Below, piece after piece: positions 31,286 to 39,945 of a DNA stretch of 64,000 nucleotides. This stretch comes from an uncultured Dysosmobacter sp. (GTDB lineage: Bacteria; Bacillota; Clostridia; Oscillospirales; Oscillospiraceae), in the NCBI GenBank assembly GCA_934565855.1, contig CAKTIO010000007.1, forward strand, positions 124,001 to 188,000, in the 5' to 3' direction. Each line of letters opens with the position of its first letter. Within the stretch, counting starts at the first letter, position 1. Position numbers and translations under genes: made by a program. Under the pieces are notes generated by a model, which ran no database searches, had not been told where the DNA came from, and worked only from the letters and a program-made list of their open reading frames with translations.

Positions 31286-34200
31286 ATGATGGAGCAGTTT
31301 CTGAAAAAGCTGAATACCATTCCGGAGGTGCAGGAGCTGACCCGCCGGGTGGAAGAGGGCGGCTGTCCGGCGGAGATCTCCGGCTTGCAGCCGGTCCACC
31401 GGGCGCAGGTCGGCGCGGCGGTGGCATTCCAGACCCAGCGTCCGGCAGTGTTCGTCTGCGGAGACGAACGGGAGGCGCATACGCTGGCGGGAGATCTGCA
31501 GGCGCTGCTGGGTGTTCCCCCGGTAACGCTGCTGGCGCGGGAATGGCAGCTGCGTCCGGGCGCAGTCTCCTCCCGTGCGTGGGAGCAGAACCGTCTGGCG
31601 GCGCTGTATGCCCTGTCTCAGGGAAAAGCGCCGGTGGTGGTCGCCACGGCGGACGGGCTGATGACCCGCACGCTGCCCCCGGCGCAGCTGCGCGCCGCCA
31701 CGGTAGAGCTGAAGCCCGGAGAGCGGGCGGACCTGACGGAGCTTTCCGCACGGCTTACTGCTGCCGGGTACAGCCGCTGCGACCAGGTGGAGGGCGTGGG
31801 ACAGTTTGCCCTGCGGGGCGGTATTCTGGATGTTTTTTCCCCTCTGATGGAGCAGCCGGTCCGCTGCGAGTTTTTTGACGATGAGGTGGATTCGCTGGGT
31901 GCCTTTGACCCTGCCACCCAGCGGCGCACGAAAAACCTGTCCTCCGCGTGCCTTCTGCCTGCGGCGGAGGTGCTGCCCGACCTGGCGGAGGGCGGCAGGA
32001 CTGGACTGGCGGACCGTCTGACGGCGCTGGCGGCAAAGCTTTCCAGGCGGCAGAAGACGGAGACCATCGTGGAGACCCTGCGGGCGGATGCCGACCGGCT
32101 GCGGGGCGGCGCGCTTCCCGGCGGATTGGACCGCTATTTTGCGGCGGTCCATCCGGAGCTTGCCACGGCAATGGACTATCTTCCTGCCGACGCGGTGCTG
32201 TTTCTCTGCGAGAGCGCCCGGGTGGACGAGCGGGTGAAGCACACACTGCTGCAAAGAAAGCAGGACACCGAGGCGCTGGTGGAGGCAGGCGTGATGGCGG
32301 GCGAATACGCCCGGCTGTGCCTGACGGAGAGCGAGTTTTACGGTGCGATGGAGGAGTTTCCCGTCATCATGGAAGACTCCCTTCCCACCTCCCGGATGCC
32401 GCTGCGTCCCCGGGGGATGCTGAGCCTGTCCGCCAAGCAGCTGTCCTCTTACGGCGGCAGTCTGGAAACCGCCGTGACAGATATGGAGCATTACCGCACT
32501 GCCGGAAATGGCGTGCTGGTGCTGTGCGGCGGTGAGACCCGGGCAAGGAATCTGCTGCGCATTTTGGAGGAAAAGGGACTTTCTGCCGCGCTGGATCTGG
32601 AGGGACGTGCAATGCCCGCCCCCGGCGAGGTGCGGGTGTCTCTGGGCAGCCTGTCCGCCGGCAGCGAGTTTCCGGCACTGCGGCTGGCTGTGCTGACGGA
32701 GGGACAGCTGACCGCCCAGCGGAAGCGGCAGCAGAAGCTGAAAAAGGATTCCAACCGGCAGAAGCTGCAATCCTACACAGACCTGACGCCGGGGGACCTG
32801 GTGGTCCACGTCCACCACGGCATCGGACGGTTCGTGGGCATTCAGAGAATGCCGGTGGACGGTGTGCAGAAGGACTATATCAAGATCGACTACGCCGGGG
32901 GAGACTGCCTGTATGTGCCGGTGACCCAACTGGATCTGGTGTCCAAATACATTGGCGGAGGAGAGGATGCCCAGGAGCGCACCCGGCTGAACAAGCTGGG
33001 CGGGACCGAGTGGGCAAAGCAGAAATCCCGCGCCAAGGCGGCGGTCCGGGATCTTGCCAAGGGACTGATCGCCCTGTACGCTCAGCGGGCGCGGCAACCG
33101 GGCTTTGCCTTTTCACCGGACTCCGCGTGGCAGCAGGAGTTTGAGGATGCCTTTGAATACGACGAGACCGGAGACCAGCTGCGCGCCATCGAGGAGATCA
33201 AGCAGGACATGGAGCGCCCCCGTCCAATGGACCGTCTGCTGTGCGGTGATGTGGGCTACGGCAAGACGGAGGTGGCGCTGCGCGCCGTGATGAAGTGCAT
33301 TCTGGACGGTAAGCAGGCGGCAATTCTGGTTCCCACCACGGTGCTTGCCCAGCAGCACTACGCCACGGCGGTAAGCCGGTTCCGGTCGTTTCCCGTGACC
33401 ATCGAGGTGCTGTCCCGCTTCACCACTCCCAAGGAACAGAAGCGCATTCTGGCAGGCATGGCGGACGGCAGTGTGGATCTGGTCATCGGTACCCACAAGC
33501 TCATCCAGAAGTCGGTGAAATTCCATGACCTGGGGCTGCTGGTCATCGATGAGGAGCAGCGCTTCGGCGTGACCCACAAGGAAAAGCTCCGGGAGATGGC
33601 GAAGCAGGTGGACACCCTGACCCTGTCTGCCACCCCCATTCCCCGGACGCTGAATATGGCGCTGTCGGGGCTGCGGGATATGTCTACCATCGAAGAACCG
33701 CCTCGGGACCGCCAGCCGGTGCAGACCTATGTACTGGAGCATGACTGGGAGATCCTGGCGGACGCCATGCGGCGGGAGCTGGGACGGGGCGGACAGGTCT
33801 ATTACCTGCACAACCGGGTGGAGACCATTGAATTAACGGCATCCCGCATCCAGAAGCTGCTGGGACCGGAGGTGCGCATCGTCATCGGACACGGCAAGAT
33901 GAACGAGCATGAGCTGTCCGGCGTGATGCAGGCAATGGTCAACGGAGAGGCGGACGTTCTGGTCTGTACCACTATCATTGAGACCGGCATCGACATCCCC
34001 AACGCCAACACCCTCATCATTGAGGACGCCGACCGGATGGGACTGGCGCAGCTGCACCAGATCCGGGGGCGCATCGGGCGCAGCGCCCGCCGGGCATACG
34101 CTTACCTGACCTTCCGCCGGGGCAAGGTGCTGCAGGAGAACGCCTCCAAGCGGCTGGCGGCGATCCGGGAGTATGTGGAGTTCGGCTCCGGCTTCCGCAT

Positions 34201-34804
34201 TGCCATGCGGGATCTGGAGATCCGCGGCGCGGGCAATCTGCTGGGACCGGAGCAGTCCGGCTATCTCATGAGCGTGGGCTACGACCTCTACCTGAAGCTT
34301 TTGGAGGAAGCCGTGCTGGAGGAGCAGGGCAAGGAGAAGGAGGTCGTGGCGGAGTGCTCCGCCGACCTGACGGTGAATGCCAACATTCCAGAGAGCTATG
34401 TTGCCTCGCCGGAGCAGCGGATGGACCTGTACCGGCGCATTGCCGCCATCCGTTCTAACGATGACAGCGCGGATGTGCTGGATGAGCTAATCGACCGCTA
34501 TGGCGAACCGCCCAAAAGTGTGCTGGCGCTGCTGGATGTGGCGCTGTTGCGCGCCGCGGCGGTGAAAGCGGGAGTTTCCGACATCACCCAGAAGGGCGAC
34601 AAGCTGAAGCTGACGCTGGGGTCCTTCCGCCCGGAGGCGCTGGTGGCGGTGGCGAACCTGCCCAAGTACAAGCGTCTGCTGACCATTTCCGCCGGAGAAA
34701 AGCCGGCGCTGACGCTGCTGCTGCGCCCGGGGACACAGGTGCTGGATACGGCGCTGACGCTGGTAGAGGATCTGGCGCTGGCATCTGCGGCGCAGGAGCC
34801 GTAA
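31286..34804 (+). CDS. mfd: Transcription-repair coupling factor
   Basis: A 1172-residue SF2 translocase that removes RNA polymerase stalled at DNA lesions and recruits UvrA. In order: UvrB-homology domain (1-300), the RNA polymerase-interacting Tudor-like domain (about 490-560, LTPGDLVVHVHHGIGRFVGI), Walker A GDVGYGKTEVAL at about 652, the DEEQ box (IDEEQRFGV), the TRG motif area RDLEIRGAGNLLGPEQ and a C-terminal TRCF domain. Full length for the family. The first of two consecutive ATGs is used, with GGAGAAAGG upstream. It is followed by a strong terminator. Confidence 0.97.
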   Translation: MMEQFLKKLNTIPEVQELTRRVEEGGCPAEISGLQPVHRAQVGAAVAFQTQRPAVFVCGDEREAHTLAGDLQALLGVPPVTLLAREWQLRPGAVSSRAWEQNRLAALYALSQGKAPVVVATADGLMTRTLPPAQLRAATVELKPGERADLTELSARLTAAGYSRCDQVEGVGQFALRGGILDVFSPLMEQPVRCEFFDDEVDSLGAFDPATQRRTKNLSSACLLPAAEVLPDLAEGGRTGLADRLTALAAKLSRRQKTETIVETLRADADRLRGGALPGGLDRYFAAVHPELATAMDYLPADAVLFLCESARVDERVKHTLLQRKQDTEALVEAGVMAGEYARLCLTESEFYGAMEEFPVIMEDSLPTSRMPLRPRGMLSLSAKQLSSYGGSLETAVTDMEHYRTAGNGVLVLCGGETRARNLLRILEEKGLSAALDLEGRAMPAPGEVRVSLGSLSAGSEFPALRLAVLTEGQLTAQRKRQQKLKKDSNRQKLQSYTDLTPGDLVVHVHHGIGRFVGIQRMPVDGVQKDYIKIDYAGGDCLYVPVTQLDLVSKYIGGGEDAQERTRLNKLGGTEWAKQKSRAKAAVRDLAKGLIALYAQRARQPGFAFSPDSAWQQEFEDAFEYDETGDQLRAIEEIKQDMERPRPMDRLLCGDVGYGKTEVALRAVMKCILDGKQAAILVPTTVLAQQHYATAVSRFRSFPVTIEVLSRFTTPKEQKRILAGMADGSVDLVIGTHKLIQKSVKFHDLGLLVIDEEQRFGVTHKEKLREMAKQVDTLTLSATPIPRTLNMALSGLRDMSTIEEPPRDRQPVQTYVLEHDWEILADAMRRELGRGGQVYYLHNRVETIELTASRIQKLLGPEVRIVIGHGKMNEHELSGVMQAMVNGEADVLVCTTIIETGIDIPNANTLIIEDADRMGLAQLHQIRGRIGRSARRAYAYLTFRRGKVLQENASKRLAAIREYVEFGSGFRIAMRDLEIRGAGNLLGPEQSGYLMSVGYDLYLKLLEEAVLEEQGKEKEVVAECSADLTVNANIPESYVASPEQRMDLYRRIAAIRSNDDSADVLDELIDRYGEPPKSVLALLDVALLRAAAVKAGVSDITQKGDKLKLTLGSFRPEALVAVANLPKYKRLLTISAGEKPALTLLLRPGTQVLDTALTLVEDLALASAAQEP

Positions 34805-34820
34805 ATAGAGAGAGGTCCCT

Positions 34821-34854
34821 TTCCCGGAAGCCCTGTGCTTCCGGGAATTTTTTT
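34821..34854 (+). terminator. mfd terminator
   Basis: TTCCCGGAAG / CTTCCGGGAA stem with a 7-base loop and T7. Confidence 0.92.
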
Positions 34855-34922
34855 GCTCGACGGTTCCGGCTTGTTTTCCCCAGCCCCATCCGGATAGAAT
34901 CAGGACCAGAGGGGGTGAGGGA

Positions 34923-36095
34923 ATGAAGCGGGTCCTTGCGGTGCTGGTATGCTGTCTGTGTCTCACGGGCTGCCAGCTCCGCCGTGGACAGACGGAGGAA
35001 GCGGGACAGCTGCTGTATGAAGCCGCCGGGATACCGGAGGGAACGGCGCTGCTTCAGGTGGACGGACGGGACGTTCCCGGCTGGCGCTATCTTTACTGGC
35101 TGGCGGACAGCTGTGACGCGCTGACGGAGCAGGCGGCGTCACAGGGACAGGAGGTGGATTGGGAGCAGGACACCGGCAGCGGGACCGCGGCGGAATATGT
35201 CCGGCGGCAGGCGGAGCAGGTCACGGCGCTGTACGCCACCGTGGAGAGCTGGGCGGAGACCTACGGCTGCAAGCTGGAGGAAGCGGACCGGCAGGATATG
35301 GAGGCACAGTGGACAGCGCTGTGCGCCCGCTACGGCGGGGAAGAGTCATGCCTTCAGGCACTTGCCCAAAGAGGACTGGACCGGGAGATGGCGGATGCCT
35401 TCACGGCAGATTACTACCTGTACCACCACCTTTATGAGCTGTCTGCCACGGCGGGCAGTGCGCTGGAGCCCCAGCCGGAGGAGGTGCAGGCATACGCACG
35501 GGAGCAGGAGCTTTTGACGGTGGAGGTGCTGCGAATATCCGCCCAAGGACTGGACCGGTCCTCTGCCCAATGGCAGGAGGAGCGAAGGGAGCGGGGAGAG
35601 ATGGTGCTGGCGAAGCTGAAGGAGAGCGCGGACCCGGTCTCCTATTTCTCCACACTGCAGGGAACCTACGGCGACCAGACGGAGGAGCTGCCTGCGGGAC
35701 CGCTGACCCTGCCCGCGGCAGATGACCGCCTGCCTCAGGCGTGCCGCCAGGCGGCGGCACAGCTGGAGGAGGGGACCTGGAGCGGTCTGCTTGAGGACGG
35801 AGACGGATTTTATATTCTGCTGCGGCTGCCGCTGGAGGAGACCGCCGTGACCCGGGCGTATTTTGACTGGCGGCTGCAAGCCGCAGCGGAGGAGGCGGAC
35901 GTAAAGCTGTCCCGGGCGGCAAAGACGCTGGATCTGGAGAGGTTCCTGTCCCGCTGGAAGGACCTGCGGACGAAAAACGCAGCGGCGGAGCGAAGCTCCT
36001 TCAAAATGCAGGAGCCGTCCGGTGAAAATGAATTATTCCATGCAGTGAAATTAGGCAAGTTGAACAAAGGAAAACCTATTTTGTCAAAAATTTAA
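34923..36095 (+). CDS. Lipoprotein resembling a SurA/PrsA-type foldase
   Basis: A 390-residue predicted lipoprotein: signal peptide with lipobox LTGC (cleavage before Cys17), then a helical SurA-N-like region (QVDGRDVPGWRYLYWLADS onward) and a segment around 225-305 (VSYFSTLQGTYGDQTEELPA and LEEGTWSGLLEDGDGFYILL) that fits a parvulin-like PPIase. It would act outside the membrane in protein folding. The gene start has GGGGTGAGGG. The last about 30 residues (after RSSFKMQEPSG) look like accidental coding, and the stop lies inside a Rex-like operator of the next gene; a shorter ancestral end is possible. Confidence 0.77.
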   Translation: MKRVLAVLVCCLCLTGCQLRRGQTEEAGQLLYEAAGIPEGTALLQVDGRDVPGWRYLYWLADSCDALTEQAASQGQEVDWEQDTGSGTAAEYVRRQAEQVTALYATVESWAETYGCKLEEADRQDMEAQWTALCARYGGEESCLQALAQRGLDREMADAFTADYYLYHHLYELSATAGSALEPQPEEVQAYAREQELLTVEVLRISAQGLDRSSAQWQEERRERGEMVLAKLKESADPVSYFSTLQGTYGDQTEELPAGPLTLPAADDRLPQACRQAAAQLEEGTWSGLLEDGDGFYILLRLPLEETAVTRAYFDWRLQAAAEEADVKLSRAAKTLDLERFLSRWKDLRTKNAAAERSSFKMQEPSGENELFHAVKLGKLNKGKPILSKI

Positions 36096-36098
36096 CGA
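36081..36098. promoter_or_regulatory. Rex-like operator 1 upstream of the thiolase promoter
   Basis: TTGTCAAAAATTTAACGA matches 16 of 18 positions of the clostridial Rex consensus TTGTTAA-N4-TTAACAA. It lies 25 bases upstream of the -35 box and overlaps the stop codon of the lipoprotein gene. Confidence 0.62.
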
Positions 36099-36123
36099 AT
36101 TTACTTGCAAACGGGAAAAACCA

Positions 36124-36152
36124 TTGACGGCACTGAAAAAATCCCCTATAAT
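36124..36152 (+). promoter_or_regulatory. Thiolase promoter
   Basis: TTGACG (36124-36129), 17 bases, TATAAT (36147-36152). A leader of about 130 bases follows. Confidence 0.85.
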
Positions 36153-36182
36153 GTGAACTGTGGCGAGAGGGTATCTCCCCAC

Positions 36183-36200
36183 TTGTCAAAAATTTAGCAA
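36183..36200. promoter_or_regulatory. Rex-like operator 2 in the thiolase leader, with an inverted half-copy at 36205-36220
   Basis: TTGTCAAAAATTTAGCAA matches the Rex consensus at 16 of 18 positions and lies just downstream of the transcription start. An inverted partner ending TTTTTGACAAG at 36211-36221 also creates an 11-bp hairpin stem. Confidence 0.62.
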
Positions 36201-36286
36201 TCCTGTTTATTTTTTGACAAGCATCGTCCGTAAACCGGTGGACGCACGCCGTTCCACTTAAATTATGAAAATAACGGAGGAAAATC

Positions 36287-37543
36287 ATGAAAGATCTGTA
36301 TGTTGTCAACTGCTGCAGAACCGCAATCGGTTCCTTTGGCGGCTCTTTGAAGAACACTCCCGCAGCTGAAATGGGCTCCATCGTTGTGAAGGAAGCTCTG
36401 AATCGTGCCGGTGTGAAGCCCGAGCAGGTCGATGAGGTCATGTTTGGCTGTGTGCTGACCGCAGCACAGGGTCAGAATGTTGCCCGCCAGGTGGCAGTCA
36501 AGGCTGGCATTCCCTACTCCGTTCCCGCATATACCGTCGGCATGGTCTGCGGCTCCGGCATGAAGTCCATGATCGAGGGTGCACGCTCCATTCTGGCTGG
36601 CGATGCAGATATCATCGTCTGCGGCGGCACCGAGAACATGTCCGCAGCTCCCTTCGCAGCACCCGATGCCCGCTGGGGCGCCCGCATGGGTGACAAGAAG
36701 CTGGTGGATACCATGATCAAGGACGGTCTGTGGGATGCATTCAACAACTATCACATGGGCACCACCGCAGAGAACATCTGCGATGTCTGGGGCATCACCC
36801 GTCAGGAGCTGGATGAGTTCGCCGCTGCTTCCCAGCAGAAGACCGAGGCTGCTCAGGCTGCCGGCAAGTTTGACGACGAGATTGTTCCCGTTCCCGTAAA
36901 GGTCAAGAAGACCATCGTGGAGTTCAAGAAGGATGAGTTCCCCCGCGCAGGCACCACTGTGGAGGGCATCTCCAAGATGAAGGGTGCTTTCCCCGTGGGT
37001 CCCGAGTCCCCCAATCCCCAGGTCGTACATACCTTTGAGCCCACCGGCATCAAGGATGCAGCCGACAAGGGCACTCAGCGCGTGACCGCAGCCTCCGCTT
37101 CCGGTATCAACGACGGTGCTGCCGCACTGGTTCTGGCTTCCGGCGAGGCTGTTGAGAAGTACGGTCTGAAGCCGATGGCAAAGCTGATCGGCTGGGGTCA
37201 GGGCGGTGTCGATCCCAAGATCATGGGTGTCGGTCCCGTTCCCGCTTCCCGTCAGGCAATGGCTAAGGCTGGCGTCACCATCGACGACATCGACCTGGTG
37301 GAAGCCAACGAGGCATTTGCAGCACAGTCCATCGCTGTGGCGCGTGAGCTGCACTTCGATATGAGCAAGGTCAACGTCAACGGCGGCGCAATCTCCCTGG
37401 GTCATCCCGTGGGTGCTTCCGGTGCGCGTATCATCGTCACTTTGCTGCACGAGATGCAGAAGCGTCCCGATGCAAAGAAGGGCCTTGCCACCCTGTGCAT
37501 TGGCGGCGGTCAGGGCGTTGCCACCATCTTCGAGAAGTGCTGA
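36287..37543 (+). CDS. thlA: Acetyl-CoA acetyltransferase (thiolase)
   Basis: A 418-residue thiolase that condenses two acetyl-CoA to acetoacetyl-CoA, the first step towards butyrate. The acyl-enzyme Cys88 is in GMVCGSGMK; NEAFAAQ, GGAISLGHPVGASGAR with the catalytic His, and CIGGGQG with the second Cys are intact. Usual length is about 392; the extra residues are an insertion around 230-260 (PVGPESPNPQ to IKDAADKGTQR). Codon use is highly biased, as in strongly expressed genes. CGGAGG precedes the ATG. Rex-like operators suggest repression at high NAD+ and release when NADH accumulates. Confidence 0.95.
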   Translation: MKDLYVVNCCRTAIGSFGGSLKNTPAAEMGSIVVKEALNRAGVKPEQVDEVMFGCVLTAAQGQNVARQVAVKAGIPYSVPAYTVGMVCGSGMKSMIEGARSILAGDADIIVCGGTENMSAAPFAAPDARWGARMGDKKLVDTMIKDGLWDAFNNYHMGTTAENICDVWGITRQELDEFAAASQQKTEAAQAAGKFDDEIVPVPVKVKKTIVEFKKDEFPRAGTTVEGISKMKGAFPVGPESPNPQVVHTFEPTGIKDAADKGTQRVTAASASGINDGAAALVLASGEAVEKYGLKPMAKLIGWGQGGVDPKIMGVGPVPASRQAMAKAGVTIDDIDLVEANEAFAAQSIAVARELHFDMSKVNVNGGAISLGHPVGASGARIIVTLLHEMQKRPDAKKGLATLCIGGGQGVATIFEKC

Positions 37544-37567
37544 GCTTCTAAGAAATAAAAGCCTGAT

Positions 37568-37602
37568 AAAGGGGCGCTCCGGAAATCCGGAGCGCCCCTT
37601 TT
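37568..37602 (+). terminator. Thiolase terminator
   Basis: AAAGGGGCGCTCCGGA and its perfect complement with a 2-base loop, ending in T4. Confidence 0.92.
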
Positions 37603-37869
37603 ATAGCTTTATCCGGCAGAAGCGGTTTTTATCGTGAAACGCCCTCTCCGCAGAAATTTCTGCGGAGCTTTTACTGTATGCCGCTGCCTGTTTTGCAGCG
37701 CGGAGAGGGTTGCTTTAGCGGATGGACCAAAATTTTTCCGCATTTTTTTGATAATCTGCCAGTAGTGATTTGTATACAACGCTACATTCTTTGGAAAGAT
37801 TCGCCGATACAATAAAGACAGTAGCCCGCAGGCTGCGGGCGGCTTACAACAGGAAAGGCAGGGGATAGC
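37603..37869 (+). promoter_or_regulatory. Leader/control region of the dehydrogenase operon with a TTGTATACAA operator
   Basis: No gene is seen. CCCTCTCCGC near 37645 can pair with GCGGAGAGGG near 37700 and encloses the palindrome CTCCGCAGAAATTTCTGCGG, so a structured RNA or terminator is possible. At 37770-37779 the palindrome TTGTATACAA resembles GntR-family (FCD) operators. A -10-like TACAAT lies at about 37810, close to GGAAAGGCAGGGG and the ATG at 37870. Confidence 0.5.
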
Positions 37870-38928
37870 ATGAAAGAAACCATGTGCGGCTGGGTAAAGG
37901 AAGCCGCACAGTTTGGCGCAATGGTCTATCATGAGGACCTTCCGGTTCCACAGGTGGGAGACGATGATGTGCTGATCCGCGTACACTGTACGGCGATCTG
38001 CGGCACAGACCTCCACATTTACGAGTGGGACGACTGGAGTCAGAAGCACGGAAAGGCACCCTTTGTACCCGGACATGAAACCGCCGGAACCATTGTGGCG
38101 GTGGGAAAAAACGTCACGGAACGCAAGGTGGGCGACCGGGTGGCATGCGAATCCCACATCGCCTGCGGAAGCTGCTACTTCTGCAAAAACGGGATGCCCC
38201 ACATCTGCAAGAACGTACAGCTGTTCGGTGTGGGCGTTAACGGCGCGTTTGCCGAGTATGCCAAGATCCCCTGGCATTCCACCTTCCTGTTGGAGAATGG
38301 TCTCTCCTTTGAGGAAGCCTGTATGTTCGAGCCGATGGGCGCGGGCGTTCACGGCGTAGAGTCCGCCGAGGTGGCGGGGAAGACCGTTCTGGTCAGTGGC
38401 TGCGGTCCCATTGGACTGACGGCAGTCAGCGCCAGCAAGACCTTTGGCGCGAAGCTGGTCATCGCCTGCGACCTGCTGGACGACCGTCTGGAGGATGCGA
38501 AGGCAATGGGTGCGGACGTGGTGCTGAACAGCGGGAGCTGTGATCTGACGGAAGAGGTGCTGAAGCTGACTGATGGCATCGGCGTGGATGCCGCCATTGA
38601 CATTACCGGCGCAGGCGCGGCGATCCGCAATGCGCTGCGGTCTGTCCGGGCGGCAGGACGGCTGGTGTGCGTGGGACTGCCCACCAAAAAGGTGGAGCTG
38701 GACCTGACCAACGACCTGATCTACCGGGAGGTAGAGATGACCGGCATCTCCGGCAGAAAGATATGGGAGACCTGGTCGGACTTTGCCAAGGTCATGCGTG
38801 GACCCTACTTCAAAATGGAAAAGGTTCTGGGCAGGTTCTTTGACCTGCGGGAGCTGGAACAGGCTATGGAAGCCATCCGCGGCGGCGAATCCGGCAAGAT
38901 GCTGGTATATCCCGGCGGAAAATCCTGA
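37870..38928 (+). CDS. Zinc-dependent MDR dehydrogenase, L-threonine 3-dehydrogenase-like
   Basis: A 352-residue medium-chain alcohol dehydrogenase. The catalytic zinc site is Cys44 (AICGTDLHIYEWDDWSQK), His69-Glu70 (PGHETAG); structural zinc cysteines are in CGSCYFCKNGMPHIC; the NAD site is GCGPIGLTAV. The GTDLHIYEWD block and the C-terminal ISGRKIWETW and SGKMLVYPG match threonine 3-dehydrogenase most closely. No kbl partner follows; instead a 2-oxo-acid-type dehydrogenase complex does, so the substrate may be a vicinal diol/ketol (2,3-butanediol-acetoin) rather than threonine. It leads the operon, 37 bases before the E1 alpha gene. Confidence 0.83.
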   Translation: MKETMCGWVKEAAQFGAMVYHEDLPVPQVGDDDVLIRVHCTAICGTDLHIYEWDDWSQKHGKAPFVPGHETAGTIVAVGKNVTERKVGDRVACESHIACGSCYFCKNGMPHICKNVQLFGVGVNGAFAEYAKIPWHSTFLLENGLSFEEACMFEPMGAGVHGVESAEVAGKTVLVSGCGPIGLTAVSASKTFGAKLVIACDLLDDRLEDAKAMGADVVLNSGSCDLTEEVLKLTDGIGVDAAIDITGAGAAIRNALRSVRAAGRLVCVGLPTKKVELDLTNDLIYREVEMTGISGRKIWETWSDFAKVMRGPYFKMEKVLGRFFDLRELEQAMEAIRGGESGKMLVYPGGKS

Positions 38929-38965
38929 AAGACATCCGAAATGAATATGTGTGGAGGTTCATTTT

Positions 38966-39931
38966 ATGAAATATGAGAAGAAATTTTTGCGTGAGGTCTA
39001 CACCGACCTGCTGAAGACCAGAATGCTGGAAGAGAAAATGATCGATCTGTATGCAGAGAGCATCATCCCTGGTCACGTTCACAGCGGCGCCGGACAGGAG
39101 GGTACCTTCGTGGGTGTGCTGCACAGCAGCAAGAAGGGCGACTACTTCAAGTTCGGACATCGTCCCCTCGCCATTGCCCATGTTGCCGGACAGCCGCTGG
39201 ACGAGTATTTCGGTGAGATGCTGGGAAAGACCACCGGCAACTCCGGCGGACGGGGCGGCAGCCTGCACCTGGGTCGTCTGGAAGACGGCGTGGTGGGCTT
39301 CTCCGGCACGCTGGGCTGCGACGCAGGCGTTCCTGTGGGCGCTGCGCTGACCATTGATATGGAGGGACGGGACAACGTTTCCTATTACTTCTACGGCGAT
39401 GGTACCGCCAGCCGCGGTCCTGTTCACGAGGCAATGGTGCTGGCCTCCGCATGGAAGCTGCCGGTGCTGTTTGTCTGCGAGAACAACCAGTTCGCCATTT
39501 CCACGCCTAGCTCCTTCAGTAGTGCCGCACCGAATCCCGGCGCGGACCGCGCAGCTGGATATGCCATGCCCAGTGAGGTGGTGGACGGTACAGATGTGCT
39601 GGCTGTGTATGAGGCAGCCATGCGCCTGACCAAGTCCATCCGTGAGGGCAACGGTCCCGCCATTCTGGAGTGCAAGGATTACCGCTGGAAGGGTCACTTC
39701 GAGGGCGACCAGTGCGCATACCGGGATGCGGAGGTCACCAAGGACTACATTGAAAACAAGGACTGCGTCAAGCTGCTGGAGGACAAGCTGAGAAGCGAGG
39801 GCGTCATGACCGACGAGGACTTCGCCAAGCTGCGCGAGGACTTCAACCGTGAGATGGACGAGTCCGTGGCACGGGCGCAGGCGGCTCCTGAGATGAAGCC
39901 GGAAGAAATTTACGACAATCTCTATGTGTAA
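38966..39931 (+). CDS. acoA: Acetoin/pyruvate-type dehydrogenase E1 component, alpha subunit
   Basis: A 321-residue thiamine-diphosphate enzyme subunit. GHVHSGAGQEGTFVGV, FGHRPLAIAHVAG, the ThDP motif YYFYGDGTASRGPVHEAM (GDG...N with N in CENNQFAIS), and GDQCAYRDAE are typical of the short AcoA-type E1 alpha. With the beta subunit it would cleave acetoin or decarboxylate a 2-oxo acid, passing the acetyl group to E2. ATG at 38966 follows TGGAGG; the GTG-side extension to 38951 does not fit. Spacing of 14-15 bases to each following gene indicates one operon. Confidence 0.9.
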   Translation: MKYEKKFLREVYTDLLKTRMLEEKMIDLYAESIIPGHVHSGAGQEGTFVGVLHSSKKGDYFKFGHRPLAIAHVAGQPLDEYFGEMLGKTTGNSGGRGGSLHLGRLEDGVVGFSGTLGCDAGVPVGAALTIDMEGRDNVSYYFYGDGTASRGPVHEAMVLASAWKLPVLFVCENNQFAISTPSSFSSAAPNPGADRAAGYAMPSEVVDGTDVLAVYEAAMRLTKSIREGNGPAILECKDYRWKGHFEGDQCAYRDAEVTKDYIENKDCVKLLEDKLRSEGVMTDEDFAKLREDFNREMDESVARAQAAPEMKPEEIYDNLYV

Positions 39932-39945
39932 GGGGAGGGAATCAC

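Noticed and set aside
37870..38928. Calling the MDR enzyme a definite threonine 3-dehydrogenase
   Set aside because: Sequence blocks agree, but there is no kbl partner and the operon suggests another substrate.
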